From: Paenibacillus macerans
Lineage (GTDB): Bacteria > Bacillota > Bacilli > Paenibacillales > Paenibacillaceae
Assembly: GCF_900454495.1 (NCBI RefSeq)
Contig: NZ_UGSI01000001.1
Coordinates: 4,032,501 to 4,096,500, forward strand
Length of the DNA stretch: 64,000 bases
Direction of reading: 5' to 3'
A program made the position numbers and the translations under genes. The notes under the pieces are model-generated. The model was not told the DNA's origin. It saw only the letters and a program-made list of their open reading frames with translations, and made no database searches. Position 1 is the stretch's first letter; every line of letters begins with the position of its first letter. Positions 48,726 to 57,469 of the stretch are shown here, one piece after another.

Positions 48726-49847
48726 TTGAATCAATCCGCAGCAAAATCCCTTAAACGCAGCATTCCTCCGTTTCGGGCCGATCAGGTCGGCAGCCTGCTT
48801 CGGACCACAGCGATCAAAACAGCCCGCGAGCAGCGCGCAGCCGGCAGCATTTCGGCCGAGCAGCTGCGGGAAATCGAAAACGAAGAGATCCGGCGCATCG
48901 TGGACAAGCAGAAGGAAATCGGCCTGCAGGCCGTCACCGACGGCGAATTCCGCCGGGCGTGGTGGCATTTTGATTTTCTCGAAAATCTCGACGGCGTGGA
49001 AGGTTATGAACCGGAAAACGGCATTCAGTTCCACGGGGTGCAAACGAAAGCGCACAGCATCAAAGTGACTGGCAAAGTCGATTTCAGCAACCACCCGATG
49101 CTGGAAGACTACAAATTCCTGCACGGCCTGGCCGGTTCGCATACGGCGAAAATGACCATTCCGAGCCCTAACATGCTCTATTACCGGGGTAAAATCGAAA
49201 CGCCGCTTTACGAGGATAAAGAAGTCTTTTTCCATGATCTGGCCGAGGCCTACAAAAAAGCGATCCGCGCTTTCTACGACGCGGGCTGCCGTTACCTGCA
49301 ACTGGACGATACCTCTTGGGCCGCCTTCTTCACCGAGGAGTCCCGGGACAAGCTGCGCGCGGAAGGCAAAGATCCGGAAGCAATGCTGGAGCTGTCGGCC
49401 AAAATGGTCAACGAAGCGATCGCAGGCCGCCCGGCGGACATGGCGATCACCATGCACATCTGCCGCGGCAATTTCCGCTCCACCTGGACGTCCTCCGGCG
49501 GTTACGACGCGGCGGCGGAAACGATTTTCGGCGGCCTGAACCTGGACGGATTGTTCCTGGAATTCGACGACGAACGCTCCGGCGGATTCGAACCGCTGCG
49601 TTATGTCAATAGACCGGATTTACAGGTTGTGCTGGGCCTGATCACCTCCAAATTCGGCGAGCTCGAAAATCCGGACACGATCAAGCGCCGCATTGACGAA
49701 GCCTCCCGCTACGCGGGCCTCGAACAGTTGTGCCTCAGCCCGCAGTGCGGCTTTGCTTCCACCGAGGAAGGCAACCTGGTCGCCGAGGAACAGCAGTGGG
49801 CCAAGCTGCGCCACGTCGTGGAAATCGCCGCCGACGTGTGGAAGTAA
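48726..49847 (+). CDS. MetE C-terminal-like methyltransferase (YxjG/YxjH family)
   Basis: A 373-residue cobalamin-independent methionine synthase-like protein that has only the C-terminal catalytic barrel. Markers are PFRADQVGSLLR, VTDGEFRRAWWHFDF, YLQLDDTSWAAFF, the zinc-site region HICRGN and LSPQCGF. Proteins of this type in Bacillus (YxjG, YxjH) are linked to methionine or S-methyl recycling. It starts with TTG, GGGAG four nt upstream. No S-box or other methionine leader is visible upstream, where a TATAAT lies near 48591. Confidence 0.93.
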   Translation: MNQSAAKSLKRSIPPFRADQVGSLLRTTAIKTAREQRAAGSISAEQLREIENEEIRRIVDKQKEIGLQAVTDGEFRRAWWHFDFLENLDGVEGYEPENGIQFHGVQTKAHSIKVTGKVDFSNHPMLEDYKFLHGLAGSHTAKMTIPSPNMLYYRGKIETPLYEDKEVFFHDLAEAYKKAIRAFYDAGCRYLQLDDTSWAAFFTEESRDKLRAEGKDPEAMLELSAKMVNEAIAGRPADMAITMHICRGNFRSTWTSSGGYDAAAETIFGGLNLDGLFLEFDDERSGGFEPLRYVNRPDLQVVLGLITSKFGELENPDTIKRRIDEASRYAGLEQLCLSPQCGFASTEEGNLVAEEQQWAKLRHVVEIAADVWK

Positions 49848-49887
49848 CATCATCATCCGCACCGTCTTTTGGCGGGCCATCTAAATT

Positions 49888-49977
49888 AAAAAAGCCGTCC
49901 CCGGTCTTTCAGGACCGCCCCTGTCTTCACAGACAAGGGCCAGTCCCTTCAAGCTAAGACCGATGGGACGGCTTTTT
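49888..49977. terminator. Long structured bidirectional terminator
   Basis: Outer stem AAAAAGCCGTCCC/GGGACGGCTTTTT (49888-49901 and 49965-49977), extended by CGGTC/GACCG, with an inner hairpin GCCCCTGTC/GACAAGGGC. Total about 90 nt between the convergent methyltransferase and solute-binding protein genes. Confidence 0.85.
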
Positions 49978-50000
49978 ATTACAAGGTCAATCCCGCCCGC

Positions 50001-51458
50001 TTACTGCTGCGGAGCTTTGTCGAAGAAATTCTCCTGCACGTATTTGGCCGCGATATCAAGCTGCTGTTTGGAGTCGGTGTCCTTCTTCGAGAACGATTCC
50101 TGCACAACGTTGGACATGGTTGCATAGTAGTCCTGCGTGCCGAATTGCGCTTCCGGCTTGCCTTCCAGCAGGCTGAACAGCTGCGGATCGTATTTGTACA
50201 CGTTGTCGTATTTGTCGTAGATAGCTTTGACTTTTGCGGCGTATTCCGAATCGTCGCTGAAATATTCGAGCGGCGTCGGGATGTAGTATTTGCCTTCGTC
50301 CTTGCGGGCTTTGATCGTATCCTCCACCGATTTCAACGCATCGTCCGTGAAATAATCAAACGTAATATAGCGGAAGGCCATTTCCTGCTCGTCTTTCGTC
50401 GCGTTCGGGTTGATGACGAGGTAGTTGCCGCCCAAAATTCCGTAATGCTTGCCGCCCTTCTCCGCCGCCGGCATCGGATAAGCGATCACATCCTCCGGCT
50501 TCATGCCGCCTTCGTTCAGCGCCGCCTGGATCACGTCAAACGCCCCGGCGATCACCATCCCCGTCCGTCCTTGCTTAAACGAACTGATCGCATCGCCCCA
50601 GCCAAGCGCCCAGTCCTGCGGAATCGCGTTTGCTTCCCAGCGCAGTTTTTTGTAGAAGTCCAGCGCTTTGACCCCGGCTTCGGAGTTGAACACCGCCGTC
50701 AGCTTCCCGCCTTCGCTCGTTTGGATGTCGCCGCCGGCTTCAAACAAGAAATTCGTCCAGTTCCAGCCCGCTTCGTTGCCTTTCCCCATCGGGGCGATGC
50801 CGGAGATGCCTTTTTTCGGATCGGCCACGCCTTTGGCCGTGTTGTACATGTCATCCCACGTCCAGTCGAGCGCCGGTATCGCCACGCCTTTTTCATCGAG
50901 CAGCTTTTTGTTGATGACCGTCGAGGTCACGTAGCCATTTTGCGTGATGCCGTACACCTTGCCGTCGACGATAAACTGGTTCTGCAGCACGGGATTGATC
51001 TCGTCTTTGTACTCCCAGTTGTTCCAAAGCTCCGTGATATCGGCTACCCAGCCGCGTTCCACGAGCAGCTGCGCTTCGGTCGCCCAGGTATTGTAAAACG
51101 TCGGCGCTTCGTTAGAGGCCATTTTTGCGCCAATTTCGTTTACATTATACGCCCAATCGTCCTTGATGATCGTCACGTTGGGATATTTCGCCTGAAAGCG
51201 GGCGATTTTATCGTCCTCCTGCTTGCGCAGCGTCGTTTCGTCCGGCAGTGGATAGTGGATTTTCAGCGTGACCTTGCGCTGCGTAATATCGCCCGCTTCC
51301 CCCGCGGTCCCGGCATCGCTGCCGCTATTGCCGCTTGGGCCGGCGGCTTCGCCATTTCCGGCGCCCGCCGCATTTTTATTGCCTCCGCCTCCGCCGCAGG
51401 CCGCCAGCAACGAGCCAAACAGCACGAGACACATCAAAACTGCTGAAAACTTTCGCAT
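50001..51458 (-). CDS. Sugar-binding lipoprotein of CUT1 ABC transporter
   Basis: A 485-residue extracellular solute-binding protein (family 1). The signal peptide ends with LLAAC (lipobox), followed by a Gly/Asn/Ala-rich spacer. The mature part has typical features such as DEINPVLQNQFIVDGKVYGI and a large C-terminal lobe. It is the third gene after the two permeases, 141 bp downstream of the second, with GGGGAG before the ATG. The regulator pair and GH65 enzymes nearby suggest an alpha-linked disaccharide or oligosaccharide ligand, by inference. Confidence 0.93.
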   Translation of the reverse strand: MRKFSAVLMCLVLFGSLLAACGGGGGNKNAAGAGNGEAAGPSGNSGSDAGTAGEAGDITQRKVTLKIHYPLPDETTLRKQEDDKIARFQAKYPNVTIIKDDWAYNVNEIGAKMASNEAPTFYNTWATEAQLLVERGWVADITELWNNWEYKDEINPVLQNQFIVDGKVYGITQNGYVTSTVINKKLLDEKGVAIPALDWTWDDMYNTAKGVADPKKGISGIAPMGKGNEAGWNWTNFLFEAGGDIQTSEGGKLTAVFNSEAGVKALDFYKKLRWEANAIPQDWALGWGDAISSFKQGRTGMVIAGAFDVIQAALNEGGMKPEDVIAYPMPAAEKGGKHYGILGGNYLVINPNATKDEQEMAFRYITFDYFTDDALKSVEDTIKARKDEGKYYIPTPLEYFSDDSEYAAKVKAIYDKYDNVYKYDPQLFSLLEGKPEAQFGTQDYYATMSNVVQESFSKKDTDSKQQLDIAAKYVQENFFDKAPQQ

Positions 51459-51591
51459 TGAAACTCCCCTTTTCGCAAAATTGTTTGTAGAGGTTGTTCA
51501 CTTGCATTTGAATGACATCTTCATCTTAAAAGAGAACTCTGAGGCATTCGATGTGCAATCGTATTCCTTTCGTGTGCAGGCCTACGATCAT

Positions 51592-51605
51592 TGAAAACGC
51601 TATCC
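51592..51605. promoter_or_regulatory. Candidate catabolite-responsive element (cre)
   Basis: TGAAAACGCTATCC matches the CcpA consensus TGWAARCGYTWNCW at 13 of 14 positions. It overlaps the stop codon of the second permease, about 135 bp before the binding-protein ATG, where CcpA could control an internal promoter or block elongation. Confidence 0.5.
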
Positions 51606-52466
51606 TTTCACCGCGGACAAGCTAACGCTGCGCATGATGAATTTTTGGAAGAACAGGAAGATGAAGATCGGCGGAATCATCGCCATGAACAGGATCGTAA
51701 ATTTGACGTTGGTGTCCAGGCTGCGCGCGCCTACTACATACTTGTATATGGCTGTCGCCAGCGTGTATTTATCTTCGGTCTGCATGACGAGCGACGGCCA
51801 AAACCAGTCGTTCCAGGCGGTGGAGAAAATAAAGATCGCCAGCGTGGCGAAAATCGGCACCGACAGCGGCACGGCGATCCGGATGAAGCCGGTCCATTCC
51901 GAAGCCCCGTCGATGCGGGCCGCCTCGAAAATTTCCGGGTGGATACCGTCGAAGAAGTTTTTGATCAGCAGAAAATAGTAGGCGCTCGCTCCCGCCGGAA
52001 GCCAGAAAGCCCAGTAAGAGTTCAGCAATCCAAGCTCCTTCAGGTTGACGAAGTTCGGAATCATGTAGCTCGAAGCCGGGATGAACAACGTCATCAGAAT
52101 GAAAAAATAAATTCCCCGGCCAAAAGGCACGCCGATCCGCGAAATACTGAACGCAGCCAACCCCAGCACCAAAACGGTCATAAGCAGATTCCCGGCGAAA
52201 ATCAGCAGCGTGTTCTTTAGGTAAGTCGGCAAATCGATAAACGTCCAGCCTCTGGCGTAATTTTCCCAATGCCACTCCTGCGGGAAAAACCGCGGCGGAA
52301 ACGAATTGACCTCCGGGTTGCTTTTGAGCCCGTTAAACAGCGTCATGGCGATCGGATACAGCATCGTAACGACCATCACGGCGATGCATAACACCATCAA
52401 TCCATAGACGGCTTTGTTCAACGGCTTCCGCAGATCGGACGGCGACAAAATCCCTCTTTCTTTCAT
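51600..52466 (-). CDS. CUT1 ABC transporter permease (MalG-like)
   Basis: A 288-residue permease with six TMs and the EAA loop (EIFEAARIDGASEWTGFIRIAVPLSVP). The C-terminus ends near QKFIMRSVSLSAVKG, typical of MalG-like subunits. GGGAGGAG precedes the ATG, and the first-permease stop lies 1 bp upstream. No ATPase gene is found in the cluster, so a shared MsmX-type ATPase elsewhere is expected. Confidence 0.95.
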   Translation of the reverse strand: MKERGILSPSDLRKPLNKAVYGLMVLCIAVMVVTMLYPIAMTLFNGLKSNPEVNSFPPRFFPQEWHWENYARGWTFIDLPTYLKNTLLIFAGNLLMTVLVLGLAAFSISRIGVPFGRGIYFFILMTLFIPASSYMIPNFVNLKELGLLNSYWAFWLPAGASAYYFLLIKNFFDGIHPEIFEAARIDGASEWTGFIRIAVPLSVPIFATLAIFIFSTAWNDWFWPSLVMQTEDKYTLATAIYKYVVGARSLDTNVKFTILFMAMIPPIFIFLFFQKFIMRSVSLSAVKG

Positions 52467-52467
52467 G

Positions 52468-53418
52468 CTAGTACTCCTCCCTGTTCAGCTTGAATTGCGC
52501 GATCCCCAGCACGGCCAACACCAGGAACATCAACACGCCGAGCGCCGTCCCCGCCCCGTAATCCAATTGGGTGAACGCGTATTTCACCGTCAAGAGAGCA
52601 TAGGTGAGCGTCGCTTTGTTGGGCCCGCCGTCCAGCATGGCCAGTTGCGACTGGTAGGCCTGGGAGGTTCCGATCAGCTGCAGGATCAGCATCAGCACGA
52701 TCAAATTCCGCAGCGAAGGCAGCGTAATGTATCTGATCCGGCTCCAGACGCCGGCGCCGTCGATTTCCGCCGCTTCGTACCAGTCCCGCGGGATGCTCAG
52801 CACCCCAGCCAAATAGATCAGCATGGCCGAGCCGAATTGCTGCCATGTTTCCATGAACACCAGCGAAACCATCGACCACTTCGGGTCGGAGACAAACGCG
52901 ATCGGATCGGCACCGAAAACACCGAGCAGCGCGTTGATCGGCCCCACCGGGTCGTACATCCAGCGCCACAGCCCGTACAACACGACGCCGGGCACGACAT
53001 AAGGCAGATAGGCCGCAATCCGCGCGAATCCCTGGAAAAATTTCAGCTCCGAAATGGCGATGGAAGCCGCAATCGGCACCCAGAACCCGATCACCAAACA
53101 GAGCAGCATGTAGTAGAGCGTATTCCGGATCGAAAGAAGCACATCGGGATTGTTCAGCACCTTGATATAGTTGTCCAAACCTACGAACGTATTCCCGTTG
53201 ACAAAATCGATATGGTAAAAGCTATAAATCATCCCTTTAACGATCGGAACCCATAAAAACACAATAAAAATGGCGATCGCCGGTACGAGGAACAAATACC
53301 CCATCATGTATTTTTTCCAATTCGAACCCCGCCGCGGAGCGGTTTGCACCCCCGGTGCCGGCGCAGGCTTCACGTTCCGCCGCTCTCCGCTTTCCGGCGA
53401 ATAAGCCGTTTCCCCCAT
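52468..53418 (-). CDS. CUT1 ABC transporter permease (MalF-like)
   Basis: A 316-residue permease with six TMs after a basic lead (NWKKYMMGYLFLVPAIAIFIVFLWVPIVKGM). The EAA loop is DWYEAAEIDGAGVWSRIRYITLPSLRN. It is the upstream partner of the MalG-like subunit. The promoter probably lies in the 94 bp after the response regulator gene. Confidence 0.95.
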   Translation of the reverse strand: MGETAYSPESGERRNVKPAPAPGVQTAPRRGSNWKKYMMGYLFLVPAIAIFIVFLWVPIVKGMIYSFYHIDFVNGNTFVGLDNYIKVLNNPDVLLSIRNTLYYMLLCLVIGFWVPIAASIAISELKFFQGFARIAAYLPYVVPGVVLYGLWRWMYDPVGPINALLGVFGADPIAFVSDPKWSMVSLVFMETWQQFGSAMLIYLAGVLSIPRDWYEAAEIDGAGVWSRIRYITLPSLRNLIVLMLILQLIGTSQAYQSQLAMLDGGPNKATLTYALLTVKYAFTQLDYGAGTALGVLMFLVLAVLGIAQFKLNREEY

Positions 53419-53512
53419 CGGTCTCCCTCTTTTCTTCGCAATGTCTAATCCTTATTGTAGAAAAGAGGGCCATCCGCGAACATGTCTAAAACTATGTGAA
53501 CTATAACCGATC

Positions 53513-54838
53513 TTACTTCTTCAGTTCACTGGGGCTGACGCCAAAATATTTTTTGAAAATTTTACTAAAATGCTCCGGGGACTCGTATCCCACCCGCTCG
53601 GCGATCTCGTACCGGCGCAAATCGGTGTTCAGAATCAGCGCTTTGCTTTCTTCCATCCGCAGCTTGATGACGTACTCCCACAGGTTGTACCCGGTGTTTT
53701 TCTTAAACAGGTAGCTTAAATAGTTGGGACTGACGTGGTTTTTCTTGGCCACCTCGTGAATCGTCAGCCCTTTTTGGCTGTAGTTTTGCTCGATATACTC
53801 CTTGGCGCTTTCGACGATCCGGTTGTTTTGCGTGTTGAGCTCCTCCCGGGAAGGGTCCCGGGCATAATTGTGCCAGTTGAAATCGCCATAATAAAACACA
53901 TGGTAGTCGCCGTGCTCTCCGCTCCACAGCATCGCCTTGTCCGCCTGACGGCTTAACAGGCCAAGAAAACCGGCGCCTTGCATAATTTGGCTGATCCCGA
54001 CGGTGCACAAAACGCCGAGATATTTATGGACGTGATGATGCAGGCTGCGGCCGATCATTTCGAGCTGGTTGATTTTGTTGACGCTGGGCTCGGCATATTC
54101 CACTTCACTCCACTGTACGATGACCGCAATCTCCAGGTCCCGCGTATAAAACGTCAGGGCATTCCATTCCCCGTGCAGCAGCTCCTTGACGATGTTCAGC
54201 GCGGCATATTGAAACAGCCGGACGTCCCGCTCATTCTGGTTCTTTTCTCCGGGAAGCGCCAGCTTCATTTTGATCACGGAAAAATAAGGCCCGCTAAGCC
54301 CCAACTTCCGCAGGTCTTCCGTTTCCTCGTCCGGGTTTGCGGCGGCAGGTTCGTTCGCTTCCGTCAATAGGCGGTTCAGCTTTTCGGTTTTCCCGGGTCC
54401 CAGCTCCTCCATCCGGAAATGCTCCCGCTCGCGTGACAGCCATTCCTCCATCTGCGGCGCCGGCTTATCCATTTTCAGCAGCGCATTGCGCACGGAATCG
54501 AGAAACTGCTCGCTGTTCAGCGGCTTGACCAGATAATCCTTGGCCCCGAGCCGGATGGCCATCTGGGCGTACTGAAACGTCTCGTGGGCCGAAATGATGA
54601 TCGTCTGCACCCACGGCTTGAGAATTTTCGCCTGATGCATCAGCTCGATCCCGTCCATCTCGCCCATCCGGATGTCCGTCACGATCAGGTCGATATCCTC
54701 CATCCGGACGTAATCCAACGCCTCATGACCGCCCTGGGCGGTGATGATTTGGCCGATCGCCAGACCCGAAGACGTCAATAGCCCGGCCAATCCTTTGCAA
54801 ATGAGCGGTTCATCGTCTACGACCAAGATGTTGTACAT
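53513..54838 (-). CDS. YesN-type response regulator with AraC DNA-binding domain
   Basis: A 441-residue regulator. The receiver domain (ILVVDDEPLICKGLAGLL) has its phosphoacceptor Asp in IVTDIRMGEMDG. The C-terminal 100 residues form a double HTH of AraC type (LTIHEVAKKNHVSPNYLSYLFKKNTG, then YEIAERVGYESPEHFSKIFKKYFGVSP). It is 20 bp downstream of the YesM-type kinase. Such pairs control the neighbouring sugar transporter genes. Confidence 0.95.
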   Translation of the reverse strand: MYNILVVDDEPLICKGLAGLLTSSGLAIGQIITAQGGHEALDYVRMEDIDLIVTDIRMGEMDGIELMHQAKILKPWVQTIIISAHETFQYAQMAIRLGAKDYLVKPLNSEQFLDSVRNALLKMDKPAPQMEEWLSREREHFRMEELGPGKTEKLNRLLTEANEPAAANPDEETEDLRKLGLSGPYFSVIKMKLALPGEKNQNERDVRLFQYAALNIVKELLHGEWNALTFYTRDLEIAVIVQWSEVEYAEPSVNKINQLEMIGRSLHHHVHKYLGVLCTVGISQIMQGAGFLGLLSRQADKAMLWSGEHGDYHVFYYGDFNWHNYARDPSREELNTQNNRIVESAKEYIEQNYSQKGLTIHEVAKKNHVSPNYLSYLFKKNTGYNLWEYVIKLRMEESKALILNTDLRRYEIAERVGYESPEHFSKIFKKYFGVSPSELKK

Positions 54839-54858
54839 GCCTGAATTCCCCCTTTTCG

Positions 54859-56703
54859 TTATTCACCGGAAATTTCCGCGATGGGCAGCGTGATCGTCAC
54901 AACGGTCCCGCCATCCGGACGGGCCGCATAGCTCAGGCCGTAATCGGCCCCGAAATGCAGCCGGATACGCTGATGGATGTTGCGGATGCCGTAGCCGACG
55001 GACGGGCTGGGATTCTCCCCGTTCAGCAACCGGTCGATGGCCGCGAAATCCACCGCTTTGTAGCCGTTGTCCGCGATGGTAATGTGCACCCGGTTACCGT
55101 TTTGGCTGGCCCGGACGATGATCTCGCCGTCTTCTCCCATATTTTTCACGCCGTGAATGATAGCGTTCTCAATCAGCGGCTGGAGCGTGATTTTCGGAAT
55201 CGCGCACCCATTTAGCGACGCGGGAATGTCCCAGGTCACCCGAAAGCCGTACTCGTACCGGTGCTCCTGCAGCTTGATGTAGGCGGAAGCGTGCTGCAGC
55301 TCCTCCTCCAGCGTAATCAGCTCCCGGCCGCGGCTTAAGCTGATTTTCATCAGCTTGGACAGCTCCTTGATCATTTCCGCGGACGACGTGCCTCCCTCCA
55401 TCGTACTTTTCCAATAAATGCTTTCCAGCGTGTTGTACAGCAAATGCGGGTTGATCTGCTGGTATAAAATTTGCAGTTGCGCCTCTTTTTGCTTGATATC
55501 CATCTGATATTTGTAATGCACCAGCCCGTTCAAACGGCGCGCCATCCCGTAAATGCTGGAGACGAGCACGCTGATTTCGTCGTTCCTCCGCCATTTCGGC
55601 GTTTCCGGCACCGATTTGCCCGGTTCATATCGGCGCACAAAATAAACCAGCTTCTGCAGCGGGGTCATCAGCCCTCGCCAAAAGTACAGAATCATGATCA
55701 GCCCCACCGCAAAATAGGCCATCGAGATCAGCAAAATAATCCGCTTGATTTCGTTTTGCTGCTGAAGCAGGGCTTTCAGCGGAACTTTGTAGACCAGCTT
55801 CTGCTGAAGCACGGCGTTATAATGGATGACATAAATAAAATCACGAGTGATGACATCCTTGGCCCCGATCATCGCGTTCTCCACCGCCGCTTCCGGCGGC
55901 AGATCAAGCACCCGGCCCGCCTCGGGCGGCAAAGGCGGCAAGGCGAGTCCTCCGGCTGACCCCGGCAGCGCCGCCGTCAAAATCCGATCGCTCCAATCGG
56001 TGAAGTAGAGCTCGCCTTCCGGAATCGATACGGTTTGCAGCGATTCCCCGATCCGTCCCTCCACGTTCGAGACGACCAGCACGCCGATCGTTCCGCCCTT
56101 GTCGATGTTGTTGATCGCCCGGACGTAGGCAAGGGTCCGCTGATTTTTTTGCCCTTGGGCCGGGGGCGATAAATGCTCAATTAAGCGCAAATAGCCGTTC
56201 CCTTTCTTGGCGACGGCTTCATCAAACCATTCCGGCTTCTCCCGTTCAAGAAAAAAATAAACCCCGGCTTTCTTGGACTCCGGATAATATGGCGCAAAAG
56301 AATACGAGTTCGACGGGTCGTACACGAACAGCGAATAATAAAGCGGCTCATGCTGGCCGGTCTCATCGGAATAACTGTTCAGCAGATTTTCCAGCTTCTC
56401 GTAGTTTTTCACCCGCTCCGGCACCGCAATGTTCTCGGCCGGATTTAACTGCTGAACCAGCGGATGCTGAAACACCGTCGACGCCACCTTGTTGATCGAT
56501 TCGATATCCCGGCTGATCAGCCGGAAATTCTGATTGTTCAGCTCGATGTAGGCGTTGGTGACATTCCGTTTCAAAATTTGATCCGCCCGATAATTTCCGT
56601 ACGAATTCAAAATAAACAGAGGGACGACCAGTACCAGAAAGACCAGGATTAACTGCTGCTTCAAACCGATCTGCGTCAACGGATTCTTGAATCCCGAATT
56701 CAT
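54859..56703 (-). CDS. YesM-type sensor histidine kinase
   Basis: A 614-residue kinase: TM at about 17-36, an extracytoplasmic dCache-like sensor of about 270 residues, a second TM at about 325-346, then a HAMP region. The His_kinase domain has the H-box QINPHLLYNTLESIYW and an HATPase with PLIENAIIHGV, ADNG and GYGIRNIHQR. The class senses extracellular sugars, sometimes through the solute-binding protein. AGGTGCATGACAG precedes the ATG. Confidence 0.95.
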   Translation of the reverse strand: MNSGFKNPLTQIGLKQQLILVFLVLVVPLFILNSYGNYRADQILKRNVTNAYIELNNQNFRLISRDIESINKVASTVFQHPLVQQLNPAENIAVPERVKNYEKLENLLNSYSDETGQHEPLYYSLFVYDPSNSYSFAPYYPESKKAGVYFFLEREKPEWFDEAVAKKGNGYLRLIEHLSPPAQGQKNQRTLAYVRAINNIDKGGTIGVLVVSNVEGRIGESLQTVSIPEGELYFTDWSDRILTAALPGSAGGLALPPLPPEAGRVLDLPPEAAVENAMIGAKDVITRDFIYVIHYNAVLQQKLVYKVPLKALLQQQNEIKRIILLISMAYFAVGLIMILYFWRGLMTPLQKLVYFVRRYEPGKSVPETPKWRRNDEISVLVSSIYGMARRLNGLVHYKYQMDIKQKEAQLQILYQQINPHLLYNTLESIYWKSTMEGGTSSAEMIKELSKLMKISLSRGRELITLEEELQHASAYIKLQEHRYEYGFRVTWDIPASLNGCAIPKITLQPLIENAIIHGVKNMGEDGEIIVRASQNGNRVHITIADNGYKAVDFAAIDRLLNGENPSPSVGYGIRNIHQRIRLHFGADYGLSYAARPDGGTVVTITLPIAEISGE

Positions 56704-57469
56704 CTGTCATGCACCTCCGGTCACTTTAAGTACGAGTTCCAAAAAGCCGGCTTTTTGAACGACCCATTTAACTATAGCAAGCTTGAAAACCCGCAAGGTA
56801 TGCGCATTTCTACGGATATCGTGGCATTTCCCAAGATTCGCGGATGCGCGCGGGTCTCCAACGCGTTCATTCTCTTCCGAACATGCGGTAGATTCAAACA
56901 GGGGATTTCTCAAAGAGAGATACGGGGCCAATGTCGACCTTTTTTCAGAGCTCGCGCTGATTCAGCGGCAACTATGGCTTGTCTACTGCCACTGCTCATA
57001 GTTTAGAGCATTTTCCGCGTTTTGCCAGCTACAAATTTGGACTCTCGTTGAAATTATCCAATAGAATTCGGAAAGTGTCTTCCAATATCGCCCCGATGCC
57101 CTGAAGCCGGATTCATCAATAATTGGATTTCTCCAGCAGACAACAACTTGTTAAGCGACAGGAGCGATGGGCGGATGGTAATTTGCTAAGGAGGTAAGAG
57201 CTGCTTCGGTGATTCGTAACTTGTATTATGGTAAGTCCAACTGTGCATTGATAAAGGACGGATTAAAGGCGGACAATTCAGGGCAACACTTTAATGTTAC
57301 ATTTTATGTTATATAATATAGCATAAATAACTATATAAATTTCTTTTTTTCAGAAAGATATATTAAATTTAGATCCTCATGAAATAATATATGACATAAA
57401 TATTGCTATTTTTCATTTTACACTGTACTATTATGTTAATTTATTTAACACAATGATAGGGAGGCAGCT
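56704..57469. other. Gene-poor region with AT-rich asparaginase leader
   Basis: About 760 bp. The first part (56755-57006) has short frames on both strands without ribosome sites or family features. From 57290 on it is strongly AT-rich, with an imperfect dyad TTTATGTTATAT/ATATAGCATAAA near 57303-57328 that could be an operator upstream of the asparaginase gene. No RNA gene is recognised. Confidence 0.5.

Noticed and set aside
50145..51446. Plus-strand frame of 433 codons opposite the sugar-binding protein
   Set aside because: Rich in Arg, Phe and Val as expected for the complement of a lipoprotein gene; no start signal.
56755..57006. Short plus-strand frame before the asparaginase gene
   Set aside because: No ribosome site, no recognisable domain and a competing minus-strand frame.
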